A stretch of 32,156 nucleotides of DNA from JBOHRN01 sp050732775. Its GTDB lineage: Bacteria; Gemmatimonadota; Gemmatimonadetes; Longimicrobiales; Longimicrobiaceae. Location: positions 1-32,156 of the forward strand of contig JBOHRN010000044.1 in NCBI GenBank assembly GCA_050732775.1, given 5' to 3'. Position numbers and translations under genes: made by a program. Positions 25,681-32,156 of the stretch are shown here, piece after piece. How positions within the stretch are numbered: the stretch's first letter is position 1; every line of letters begins with the position of its first letter. The notes beneath the pieces are model-generated. The model was not told the DNA's origin and did no database searches. It was given only the letters and a program-made list of their open reading frames with translations.

Positions 25681-25974
25681 CTACTGGGTGAAAAAGCGAA
25701 ACAGCCACACCGTCAGAGTACCCGCCGCGATGGCGGCGAGCAGGCTCTTCGTGCGGAGGGCGACGGCGGCGGTGAGGGCGGCCGCAGCGAGGCCGGGCCA
25801 GCCGCTGCCGAGCACCGCGGGCGCGACGAGCGCCGCGAGCACGGCCTCCGGCGTGTGCCGGAGGGCGCGTTCGACGACGGGGGGCGGCCGCCACCGCGCC
25901 ATCATCCAGAAGCCCCCGGCGCGGAGCACATAGGTGCCGACGGCCATGCTGAGGAGGGCGACGAGCGTGCGCAT
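25681..25974 (-). CDS. azlD: AzlD, small subunit of branched-chain amino acid exporter
   Basis: A 97-residue membrane protein with four hydrophobic segments. It has the AzlD hallmarks: GTYVLRAGGFW near the start, the VVERALRHTPEAVLAALVAPAVL loop and a terminal hydrophobic run. With AzlC it forms an exporter of branched-chain amino acids or toxic analogues in the inner membrane. The ATG at 25974 comes one base after the azlC stop. I preferred it to an upstream ATG at 26007 because the longer N-terminus overlaps azlC and is not AzlD-like. Confidence 0.88.
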   Translation of the reverse strand: MRTLVALLSMAVGTYVLRAGGFWMMARWRPPPVVERALRHTPEAVLAALVAPAVLGSGWPGLAAAALTAAVALRTKSLLAAIAAGTLTVWLFRFFTQ

Positions 25975-25975
25975 C

Positions 25976-26674
25976 TCAGTCAATTCCCCGTAGCGCCCCG
26001 GCCACACTCCCGGCTACACCACCGAGGACGATGTACCATGCGCCTGGGAATACTCTCTCGGCAACCAGGGCAACCACGGCTGCGACGCCCCAGGGCCATA
26101 CGTCCTGACGACCCCGCCGTAGCCCCACGAGTAGAGCGATGAACACGGCGACATAGACGAAGTCGAGGCCCCAAGCCGCTGGGTCCGCCACGAGCCGGCC
26201 CGCGAGGTGCCCCGCGAGAGTGCCCCCGACCCACCCCACATAGAGGGCGAGCCCGCTCCCGAGCAGGAGCGCGCCCCGGTTCCCACCCCGCTGCATCTCG
26301 CCCGCGGCGAGTGCAAAGGTTTCGTCATAAAGGAAGAACGCGGAGCCGTAGCGCTGGAGCGGCGTAAGACCGGCCAGCAAGGGTGCGAGCGTCGCCCCGT
26401 AGAGCAGGAAACGAACGTTGACGACGACCGTGGTGAGGACCAGGAGGGCGACGGGGAGCGGATCCGCCCACAGCTCCAGGACGACGAACTGAGCCGCCCC
26501 GGCGGTGAGCGTCGCGCTCATCCCCGCAGTCTCCGCCAGCGCCATGCCCTTGCCGCGGGCGAGCATGCCGAAGACGGACCCGTACACAAAGGAGCTCAGA
26601 GCGAGGGGAATCGCGAGGCGCGCTCCGATGAGAGCGTCCGAGCTACGGAATGCGGGCACGGCGGGCAGAGACAT
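25976..26674 (-). CDS. azlC: AzlC, large subunit of branched-chain amino acid exporter
   Basis: A 232-residue AzlC-family membrane protein. The family signature is clear: IPLALSSFVYGSVFGMLARGKGM, SATLTAGAAQFV, NVRFLLYGATLAPLL and FFLYDETFALA. It partners with AzlD, whose gene begins one base after this stop. It is divergent from a CGNR-type regulator, with 107-125 bases between them carrying two matched dyads, so that protein is its likely regulator. Confidence 0.92.
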   Translation of the reverse strand: MSLPAVPAFRSSDALIGARLAIPLALSSFVYGSVFGMLARGKGMALAETAGMSATLTAGAAQFVVLELWADPLPVALLVLTTVVVNVRFLLYGATLAPLLAGLTPLQRYGSAFFLYDETFALAAGEMQRGGNRGALLLGSGLALYVGWVGGTLAGHLAGRLVADPAAWGLDFVYVAVFIALLVGLRRGRQDVWPWGVAAVVALVAERVFPGAWYIVLGGVAGSVAGALRGID

Positions 26675-26707
26675 GGGAAGCCGCTAGTCGTCACGTATGG
26701 TGTTACT

Positions 26708-26735
26708 TAACCTTCACAACGGTGTACGATGGTTA
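26708..26735. promoter_or_regulatory. Operator-like dyad, copy 1 (TAACC-N18-GGTTA)
   Basis: TAACC at 26708-26712 and GGTTA at 26731-26735 form a wide inverted repeat. The same arms at the same spacing recur 47 bases downstream. This copy is nearer azlC and could control its promoter. Confidence 0.5.
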
Positions 26736-26745
26736 TAAGATACGC

Positions 26746-26774
26746 TTGACGATGTAACCTGTCAAGGGTATTAT
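26746..26774 (+). promoter_or_regulatory. Near-consensus sigma-70 promoter of the CGNR regulator
   Basis: TTGACG (26746-26751), 17 bases, then TATTAT (26769-26774). The -10 box overlaps the first in-frame ATG at 26773. RNA should therefore start at about 26781-26782, exactly at the next ATG, which predicts a leaderless messenger. Confidence 0.7.
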
Positions 26775-26782
26775 GAAGGTTA
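26755..26782. promoter_or_regulatory. Operator-like dyad, copy 2 (TAACC-N18-GGTTA)
   Basis: TAACC at 26755-26759 and GGTTA at 26778-26782 cover the spacer, the -10 box and the transcription start of the regulator promoter. A bound protein would block it. Aligned over about 32 bases, copies 1 and 2 match at about 18 positions, concentrated in the outer arms. Confidence 0.5.
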
Positions 26783-27432
26783 TGGAATCGAAGTTCTCCT
26801 ACGACGCGGCTTTCTGGACCGACGGCTTCAAGGTGATCGGCGGGAACCCCGCTCTCGACTTCGTCAACACGCTGAGCGAGCGGCGTGGGGATGAGCCCGT
26901 CGAACGGGTCCGGAGCTACACCGACCTCGTCGAGGCGTCGAAGCGGATCGGGGTGCTCACGGAAGACCAGGCACAGGCGATGCTGGATGCCGCGCGCGAT
27001 GCCCCGGAGGCCGCGGAGACCGTTCGCGCCGAGGCCGTTGCGTTGCGGGAGCTTCTCTACCGGGTATTTTCCGCGGTGGCGAACGGCCGCGCGCCTTCTG
27101 CTGAAGAGCTCGCGTCGCTCAACTCAGCCCTCTCCAATGTTCTTGTACATCTCGGCGTCGGTTGCGACGACACCGAGACGGCGTTCACATGGGTATGGGA
27201 AGAGTCCGCGGTCGCGCTGGACCGGATGCTCTGGCCTATGGTGCGTGCGGCGGCGGATCTCTTGGTTTCGGATCGGCTCGACCGTGTCGGAGAGTGCGCG
27301 GGCGACGACTGCGGCTGGCTCTTCCTCGACCTGAGCCGGAACCGGAGCCGTCGCTGGTGTGACATGAGCGACTGCGGAAATCGGGCGAAGATGCGCCGCT
27401 TCATGCAACGCCATCGCAGCTCGCGCCACTGA
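26782..27432 (+). CDS. CGNR zinc-finger transcriptional regulator (ABATE domain)
   Basis: A 216-residue ABATE/CGNR protein. An N-terminal ABATE domain starts with GGNPALDFVNTLSERRG. It is followed by an Ala/Glu-rich helical middle and a C-terminal CGNR zinc finger with four cysteines (ECAGDDC, then WCDMSDCGNR) and a basic tail (RAKMRRFMQRHRSSRH). Such proteins are DNA-binding regulators in Actinobacteria and others; ligands are mostly unknown. I use the ATG at 26782 rather than the one at 26773 because the latter lies inside the promoter's -10 box. The gene is divergent from azlCD, and one dyad covers its own start. Autoregulation and control of azlCD are inferred. Confidence 0.85.
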   Translation: MESKFSYDAAFWTDGFKVIGGNPALDFVNTLSERRGDEPVERVRSYTDLVEASKRIGVLTEDQAQAMLDAARDAPEAAETVRAEAVALRELLYRVFSAVANGRAPSAEELASLNSALSNVLVHLGVGCDDTETAFTWVWEESAVALDRMLWPMVRAAADLLVSDRLDRVGECAGDDCGWLFLDLSRNRSRRWCDMSDCGNRAKMRRFMQRHRSSRH

Positions 27433-27566
27433 GACATGCCCAACCAAGACAAGCGCACGCCCCGAGATCCAAGCTCCGGAGCTGTCGAGCAATCCTGCGC
27501 TGCATTCAGCCGCTCGCTTGAAAGTATGGCGAGCTCTTCCTCCACTGCAACCGCAGGTTGGGCGGG

Positions 27567-27782
27567 TTACGCGAACAGAAGCCGACGCCCCTTCGGTTCA
27601 GGAATGGAATCTCCGAACTCCTGCGCGGTCTCGATCCAGAGTCCGATCGCTTCCTGCGCATGGGCCAGGGCGTCAGCAGGGCTGCTGCCGTGGGCCATGC
27701 AGCCGGGCAGTTCGGGCACCTCGGCGATGAACACCTCGTCCTCCGCGCTCCAGTAGATGATGACTTCGTACTTGTAGCTCAC
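27567..27782 (-). CDS. HicB-like antitoxin domain protein, no HicA seen
   Basis: A 71-residue HicB-fold protein with the typical YKYEVIIYWSAEDEVFIAEVPELPGC and HGSSPADALAHAQEAIGLWIETA. The partial RNase-H-like fold is complete but there is no C-terminal DNA-binding helix domain. The start is GTG with GGGGGAGA three bases upstream. HicB normally neutralises the HicA mRNA interferase, but neither the 67 bases upstream nor the bases downstream encode a HicA. It may be an orphan antitoxin or a stand-alone HicB-like protein. Confidence 0.8.
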   Translation of the reverse strand: MSYKYEVIIYWSAEDEVFIAEVPELPGCMAHGSSPADALAHAQEAIGLWIETAQEFGDSIPEPKGRRLLFA

Positions 27783-27849
27783 GTGTCTCCCCCGAGTCCG
27801 TGTTGCAGGATCGCTGCCCGTACCGGAGACGGACTCAGCGGCTTGCTGC

Positions 27850-28398
27850 TCACGCGGGCTGGTTGACTCGCTCGCGCACTTCGCGAAGCAACCGCTCGAC
27901 GAGGTCCGCGAGCGCCGACCGCAGGTTGGGGTCGGCCAGGCCGCCGTCGGGGGCGAAGGCGTCGTGGGCCTGCCCGACGGGCAGCTCCCCTTCTACCACG
28001 TGCGCGCCGATCGCCCCCAACACCTTGCGCAGTTCGGCCTGGGCCCAGACGGCGCCGAACAGGCCGGTGGAAGCGCCCACGACGGCTACCGGCTTGTCGC
28101 GAAGCGCGTTGGCCGGGAACGGCCGCGACGCCCAGTCCAGGGCGTTCTTCAAATGCCCGGGCACCGAGGAATTGTACTCCGGGGTGGCGATCAGCACGGC
28201 GTCGGCCGCGGCGATCTCATCACGCAGCGCCCCCACGGCTTTCGGCGTAGCGTTGTCCTCGTTGTACGGCGGGACGTCGGCGAGGCCTTCGTACACCTTG
28301 AGGGTAACGGCGCGAGGCAACCCGGCCGCGGCCGCCCCGAGCAGCCGGCGGTTGTAGGAGCCTCGCCGCAGGCTTCCGCACAGGCCCAGAACGACCAC
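27850..28398 (-). CDS. NAD(P)H-dependent FMN reductase
   Basis: A 182-residue flavodoxin-fold reductase of the SsuE/ChrR-like group. FMN-binding motifs are visible: GLCGSLRRGSYNR at 5-17 and ATPEYNSSVPGHLKNALDW at about 71-89. These enzymes reduce FMN, quinones or metal ions with NAD(P)H in the cytoplasm. The GTG start lies two bases after the yceI stop and has AAGGAG inside the end of yceI, so it is the second gene of that operon. Shared control by the divergent TetR protein is inferred. Confidence 0.9.
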   Translation of the reverse strand: MVVLGLCGSLRRGSYNRRLLGAAAAGLPRAVTLKVYEGLADVPPYNEDNATPKAVGALRDEIAAADAVLIATPEYNSSVPGHLKNALDWASRPFPANALRDKPVAVVGASTGLFGAVWAQAELRKVLGAIGAHVVEGELPVGQAHDAFAPDGGLADPNLRSALADLVERLLREVRERVNQPA

Positions 28399-28400
28399 CG

Positions 28401-28952
28401 TTACTCGCTCTCCTTGATGAACTCGACGTTCAGGTTGAGCCGGACGTCGTAGCCGAGCGCGTCCCCGCCAGCGGGCAGTGAATCCTGCCAGTTCATGCCC
28501 CAGTCGCGGCGGTCGACAGTCGCTTCGAGTTCGACTGCGGTGCGTATCGACCCGTAGGGGTCCACGACCGGCGCCCTGTAGATACCCGCCGCGACAAAGG
28601 GCTTGGTGATGCCCCTGATCGTCAGCTCGCCACGAACAGTGGCCGTTCCGTCATCGCCGAGCCGCACCTCGTCCGAGCGAAAGGTGACCTCCGGGTGGTT
28701 CCCCGCGTCGAAGAAGTCGTCGCCGTAAACGACGTGCTGGCGGAACTCCGGCGGGTTCTTGATCGAGATCGATTCGACGCGAACCGCGCCTTCGATCCGA
28801 ATGCTCCCCTCGTCGGCGACGACGCGGGCGTCGACATCGTCGAAGCGCGCGCTGAAGCTGGCAACCTTCATGTGCCTGACCGTGAACATGAACGACGAAT
28901 GCGCCGGATCGGCGACGAAGGTGCCGGTGAACGGCTGCGTGGCTGTGGACAT
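28401..28952 (-). CDS. yceI: YceI family protein
   Basis: A 183-residue lipocalin-like beta-barrel protein of the YceI family, which binds polyisoprenoid or amphipathic ligands. The landmarks are FVADPAHSSFMFTVRHMKVASFSARF at the N-terminus, FFDAGNHPEVTFRS in the middle, and TVRGELTIRGITKPF followed later by DRRDWGMNW. There is no signal peptide, so it is probably cytoplasmic. The ATG at 28952 has AAGGAGGTACGCAG just upstream; the longer frame above it includes the promoter and is not used. Its promoter overlaps palindromes shared with the divergent tetR. Confidence 0.9.
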   Translation of the reverse strand: MSTATQPFTGTFVADPAHSSFMFTVRHMKVASFSARFDDVDARVVADEGSIRIEGAVRVESISIKNPPEFRQHVVYGDDFFDAGNHPEVTFRSDEVRLGDDGTATVRGELTIRGITKPFVAAGIYRAPVVDPYGSIRTAVELEATVDRRDWGMNWQDSLPAGGDALGYDVRLNLNVEFIKESE

Positions 28953-28976
28953 CTGCGTACCTCCTTGTCGAGTAGT

Positions 28977-28988
28977 GGAATAGATTCC
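28977..28988. promoter_or_regulatory. Palindrome GGAATAGATTCC, operator site 1
   Basis: Perfect five-base arms around AG. It lies just downstream of the yceI -10 box, where a repressor would block elongation. It shares the GGAAY-N2-RTTCC pattern with sites 2 and 3. Confidence 0.65.
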
Positions 28989-28995
28989 GATTAGC

Positions 28996-29024
28996 AGTAT
29001 AACAGGAATTAGTTCCGCTTGCAA
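28996..29024 (-). promoter_or_regulatory. Sigma-70 promoter of yceI
   Basis: On the minus strand TTGCAA (29024-29019), 17 bases, TATACT (29001-28996). Both boxes are near consensus. Site 2 occupies the spacer. Confidence 0.7.
29005..29016. promoter_or_regulatory. Palindrome GGAATTAGTTCC, operator site 2
   Basis: Second member of the palindrome family, sitting between the -35 and -10 boxes of yceI. Arms match GGAAY...RTTCC with one off-centre difference. Confidence 0.65.
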
Positions 29025-29031
29025 CCCCAAG

Positions 29032-29060
29032 TGGACAAGTGGAACAGATTCCGATAGACT
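29032..29060 (+). promoter_or_regulatory. Sigma-70 promoter of tetR
   Basis: TGGACA (29032-29037), 17 bases, TAGACT (29055-29060), giving RNA from about 29067. Site 3 lies inside the spacer. Confidence 0.6.
29041..29052. promoter_or_regulatory. Palindrome GGAACAGATTCC, operator site 3
   Basis: Third member, in the spacer of the tetR promoter. With its flanks (GTGG-AACAG-ATTCCGAT) it repeats site 1 almost exactly, 64 bases away. Confidence 0.65.
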
Positions 29061-29107
29061 ATGGGTCGTGAAACCGGAGCGCACGGAAAAGACTCGAGAG
29101 CGTTGCC

Positions 29108-29701
29108 ATGCGAATACGATTGCCGGTTTTCGGCGAGGTGTCGCCCGAGCGGGCTGACGCTGCCCGCAACCGGCGCAGGATTCTGGAGGCCGCCGAGCGG
29201 CTGGTGGCGGAGCAAGGTGTGGAGGGCCTCTGTGTGAGCGACGTCGCCGAGGCCGCAGGGGTGGGTGTGGGGACGTTGTACCGGCGTTTCGGTAACCGTG
29301 CCGGGTTGGCCTACGCGCTGCTGGACGAGCGGACGCGCGAGTTTCAGGCGGCGTTCTTGAGTGGTCCCGCGCCGCTCGGGCCGGGCGCGTCCCCGGTGGA
29401 GCGGGTGCGGGCGTTCGTACACGGTTACGTAGATTATCTTCTGGAGGCGCACATCGAGTTGATACTCATGGCGGAGACCGCGAGCCCGGGCGTCCGCTAC
29501 CACTCAGGTGCCTACCAATTCCACCGCGCGCATGTGTCTATCCTGATCCGGGAGGTCCATCCGGACGCCGACACCGAGTACCTGGCCGAGGCGCTGTTGG
29601 CTCCGTTGGCCGCCGATCTCTACGTTCACCAGAGGCGTGAGCAAGGGATGAACATCGGGCGCATCAAAGCTGGTCTGGACCAGTTGCTCCGCTGCCTGTG
29701 A
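29108..29701 (+). CDS. TetR/AcrR family transcriptional regulator
   Basis: A 197-residue repressor. The N-terminal helix-turn-helix is classic: RRRILEAAERLVAEQGVEGL, then VSDVAEAAGVGVGTLYRRFGNRAGL (about residues 23-75). The C-terminal ligand domain is helical, with VERVRAFVHGYVDYLLEAHIELILMAET and no recognisable ligand motif. It is divergent from yceI and the FMN reductase gene. Three matching palindromes in the shared region make it the obvious regulator of both directions. The ATG at 29108 has only a weak GAGAGCG site. Confidence 0.92.
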   Translation: MRIRLPVFGEVSPERADAARNRRRILEAAERLVAEQGVEGLCVSDVAEAAGVGVGTLYRRFGNRAGLAYALLDERTREFQAAFLSGPAPLGPGASPVERVRAFVHGYVDYLLEAHIELILMAETASPGVRYHSGAYQFHRAHVSILIREVHPDADTEYLAEALLAPLAADLYVHQRREQGMNIGRIKAGLDQLLRCL

Positions 29702-29818
29702 CGGTTGCGGAGCCGCGCCAGATCACACACAGAGTCGGTCTTCACAGGCCCGCCATCGGAACCCTTATGGAAAGCACCAGGGAGTGAACGGGATTGAGCA
29801 ACGTGGTTGAGAGCCGGC

Positions 29819-29902
29819 ATGGACCTGATTGACCACATCCGCCAGCTCGAACAGGACGCCCGCCCGCTCGAGCCGGGGGCCACCCGCCGCAAGCGGCTCC
29901 GC
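29819..29902 (+). pseudogene. Remnant of a PLP-dependent decarboxylase N-terminus
   Basis: An ATG opens MDLIDHIRQLEQDARPLEPG and continues about eight residues, then turns into Arg-rich nonsense that stops near 29971. The opening matches my memory of the N-terminus of group II PLP-dependent (aromatic amino acid type) decarboxylases. No later part of such a gene is present. The junction with the next fragment lies near 29900-29925. Identification rests on about 27 residues and is tentative. Confidence 0.4.
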
Positions 29903-29924
29903 GGCTCCCGGCGAAGGACTCGAG

Positions 29925-30077
29925 GATCTCCTCACCGGCGGCGATCCCGGCATCGAGGGCGGCGTTGTTGAGGGTGAAGAAGAGCTCGATGTCCTGCTCA
30001 AGCGTGTGGCCGCCGCGCTCGGAGACGACCTGCGCAAACAGGTTCCAGCGGCCGACCAGGGTTTTGGGGGAATTACC
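29925..30077 (-). pseudogene. Fragment of a vanadium-haloperoxidase / PAP2-like phosphatase
   Basis: Read leftward, the frame gives GRWNLFAQVVSERGG, then HTLEQDIELFFTLNNAALDAGIA. This matches the vanadium-dependent haloperoxidase/PAP2-like helix pattern that precedes the active-site WDAK...RP region. The match begins without a start codon and stops before any catalytic residue. It is therefore an internal fragment of about 50 residues joined tail to tail with the decarboxylase remnant. It is non-functional. Confidence 0.55.
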
Positions 30078-30078
30078 C

Positions 30079-30107
30079 CTGACATCTAGGACCGGCCGAG
30101 GTACTGT
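30079..30107 (+). promoter_or_regulatory. Possible promoter of the lipase-like lipoprotein
   Basis: CTGACA (30079-30084) and TACTGT (30102-30107) are 17 bases apart and precede the start codon by about 50 bases. The -10 box is weak. Confidence 0.3.
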
Positions 30108-30157
30108 GCAGAGGTAGGCGACTCGCTCTTTTCCTCACTCTCACCCCGGAGGAAGCC

Positions 30158-32156
30158 ATGCGGTTCTACCCCCCCAGTGTGTCTGGCTCCCAATCGGTAT
30201 CGCCCTGCTCCTAACGGGCTGTCAGGATGAATCACCCCCAACACCGTTAACCCCGTCCGCCGGATCGGAAGAGGCGCAGTATTCCCGCGCGGACGGTGCT
30301 CGTTTGGGGCGAGCGTTGCGTGACAAAGAGATCAACCGGGGAGATACCTACTTCGCCGTGGAGGTTGCCACGCGGCGCAGTGCGATGCTTCCGGAACGAG
30401 TCTCCGCGAGCGGGGGTGAAATCGGCACCTCCGCTATTAATCCGGTGCAAACATCCTTTGAGCAGAGCTATATTGAATCGGGGTACAGTACTGACGGCGA
30501 TTTACGCTTCAGCGTGTATCCCGAACCGACGGCAGACACACGAGCCGGCACCCCGCCTTCGTTGATCCGCGCCGTGGGCGATCAGGTCACCGTCTACGAT
30601 CAGTCAGGCCGAGTTATCTTATCAAGAACTTTTCGGAGTTTCATGGAGGGCGCCGGTTTGCCGGGCGGCACGCTGAATCAGGCGGCCATGGATGGTGGCT
30701 TTTATATGAGTGATCCGGACAGTGACATCAGCGCAATGGGTGCCGAAGCGGAAATCGAGCGGATCGGCTCGGATCGGCTGAAGATCACGATGCATATCGC
30801 ACCATCGCATGCGGCGGGTACGGGAGTGTCTCCGATGAAAGCTACGGATGCGGGAGTCACGATCGTGCGGAGCTACCGTTCCTTGGGGAGCGGTTTCAAC
30901 CACACATCGGAACAAGCCGCCGGAGAGCGTAGCGTTTGGCGTCTGGAAAGGCTGGAACAAAGTAGTCGCCGGTGGACACCGGAGGGAGAAGCCCTGGTTC
31001 ATCTGGAAGCGGAGTTCACCTACCGCCACTGGAGAGTCAATCCCGCCGAGGACCGGAAGCGTCACGAAGCGCGCGAAGAGACGTTGCGGAGCATGGCGCT
31101 CGAGCCGCCTCCGCCAGGGGAAGAGCCTCCGCCTCCACCCCCGCCCCCACCTCCGCCGGACGACGACACCGGATTTGAGGTCTGCGGGCGATCGGATGGA
31201 CAAGAGTATATTCAGGGTACAGTTTCTGATGGGCCGCCGGTGGTCTATCAACACGGAATCTGCAGCGGGGCGGATACCTGGGATGGCATGCGTCCGAGCT
31301 TGGGCGGCGTCTTCGCCTTCGGCCTACGCCAGGCCTACAACCTTGACACCAACTCCCGCCTCGAAGTTCAGACCACGGACCTGATCGAACGATTGGAACG
31401 CCGCGTCGGCGGCAACATCGTGATCGGCCACAGCCAGGGTGGCCTGATCGCTCGGCGGCTCGGGCAGCGGCGCTCGGATCTAGTGAATGGTGTAATCACG
31501 ATCGGTACCCCGCATCGGGGAGCGCGGATCGCTACCCGAACGCGGGAGTACGTGGCCGACGGAATCCGAAGCGTCTTGAGTGGGTACTGCTACGGCGATT
31601 TTTTTTGCAACATTTTTGTATCAGTTCTGGCGGATGTTACCGCGAAGGAGAGTGTCTATGGGCTGCTCCCCGTCGTGGAGGATAACGAGCCAGGTTCCGC
31701 GTTCCTGGCCACGCTCAACGGTACGTACGAAGGCTTCCGCCGCGCCAGCATCGAGAACGATGCCAATCCGCGCTGGTCGCTCTTCCGTCTCGCGGGTGAT
31801 CTGACGGGAGAACGCACGGATCTGCTCTACGACAATCCGCCGAACGGAAGGAATTGGGTCGTGACAACCGAGTATACCTACTGGAGCGGATGGTTTCTTC
31901 AGTTTCTCGCGCTAGTAGTCCTGTGGCAGGCGGACGCGTACGGGTACGGATGGGGATGCCACAAAAGGTGGTACAGTGCATACTGGGCGCCATGCTCCGA
32001 TCCATACGGATACGGGGATTACTGGTACAGCCGTCACTATTGGGGACGAGTTGCGAATCTCCTGTACACAATCGGTTCGGCGATCACCGGCACGCTGGAT
32101 TCTGTAGACAGATTCTGGGTGGATGCGGTGGCCGGGGGGTATTACCCGATGGACGG
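30158..32156 (+). CDS. Lipase-like alpha/beta hydrolase lipoprotein; frameshifted start; runs off right edge
   Basis: The ATG at 30158 has an ideal GGAGGA site (30148-30153), but its frame stops after 18 codons. The next frame is open from the stop at 30115-30117 to the window end and has no start codon before its lipobox. Adding one C to the seven-C run at 30169-30175 joins them: MRFYPPQCVWLPIGIALLLTGC, with a lipidation Cys at 22. The mature part (about 645 residues seen) has an unrecognised domain of about 300 residues, then a Pro-rich linker (31117-31158). An alpha/beta hydrolase follows: YQHGICSGADTWDGM, the nucleophile Ser (31432-31434) in IGHSQGG, and ITIGTPHRGAR as in PGAP1/lipase-type esterases. 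A Tyr/Trp/Gly-rich stretch lies at 31880-32050. Codon choice is less GC-biased than in neighbours. No stop is reached. Confidence 0.8.

Noticed and set aside
27438..27563. Integron attC-like site: GCCCAAC at 27438 and GTTGGGC at 27557, 126 bases apart, right after the CGNR gene stop.
   Set aside because: The outer seven-base cores are complementary and the length resembles long attC sites, but the inner arms do not pair convincingly and no integrase or second copy is visible. A fold of the bottom strand and a search for repeats would decide.
30066..30079. GGGG-AATTA-CCCC dyad upstream of the lipase gene.
   Set aside because: Arms are only four bases of G/C and lie within the haloperoxidase-like remnant, so they are probably inherited coding sequence.
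29765..30089. Short overlapping open frames on both strands between tetR and the lipase gene.
   Set aside because: They are Ser/Pro/Gly-rich translations of two gene remnants in wrong frames. The true similarities lie in other frames that lack starts or catalytic parts.

Overview
The window is clearly G+C rich, with strong G/C preference at third codon positions. It looks like chromosomal DNA of a free-living Gram-negative-type bacterium. Lipoprotein signal peptides, a truncated secreted protein with a 'QVTGRV' type N-terminus, a SUF system with SufU and a Rieske protein, and a very large NAD-glutamate dehydrogenase together suggest Gemmatimonadota or a relative. That placement is an inference; no rRNA or marker phylogeny is available here.

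Layout. 1-2750 is cell-envelope: the N-terminus of a secreted protein leaving the left edge, a LysM lytic transglycosylase (minus), and a divergent MurB (plus). 2833-10827 is a long leftward gene string. From its promoter end it reads sufC, sufB, sufD, a Rieske ferredoxin, sufS, sufU, a FadI-type thiolase, and finally a DUF6922-like antitoxin with an AbiEii-type nucleotidyltransferase toxin. 10982-14632 runs rightward: a patatin-like phospholipase, a secreted subtilisin-like protease with a strong terminator, a small unknown protein and an unknown membrane protein. 14643-16090 is a leftward two-gene ABC transporter. 16233-25265 runs rightward: an alpha/beta hydrolase, a PAS hybrid histidine kinase, a zinc-ribbon protein, a dienelactone-hydrolase-like lipoprotein and a ~1,600-residue NAD-dependent glutamate dehydrogenase.

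25266-32156 looks more accessory. It holds a leftward azlC-azlD-monooxygenase operon facing a divergent CGNR regulator, an orphan HicB-like protein, a leftward YceI/FMN-reductase operon facing a divergent TetR regulator, remnants of two broken genes, and a large lipase-like lipoprotein leaving the right edge.

The clearest non-obvious signals are these. (i) The lipase gene at the right edge has its start codon and its lipoprotein signal in different frames, separated by a run of seven C. (ii) The azlC/CGNR intergenic region holds two TAACC-N18-GGTTA dyads of identical geometry, and a near-consensus promoter whose -10 box overlaps an upstream ATG, implying leaderless translation of the regulator. 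(iii) Three GGAAYNNRTTCC palindromes sit on the two opposed promoters of yceI and tetR. (iv) MurB lacks the usual F-x-Y-R-x-S arginine. (v) The glutamate dehydrogenase frame stays coding for about 100 bases upstream of its first normal start codon. I see no CRISPR array, tRNA, rRNA, prophage or insertion sequence. I did not find a wholly new multi-gene system; the best leads are the regulatory architectures and the frameshifted lipase.
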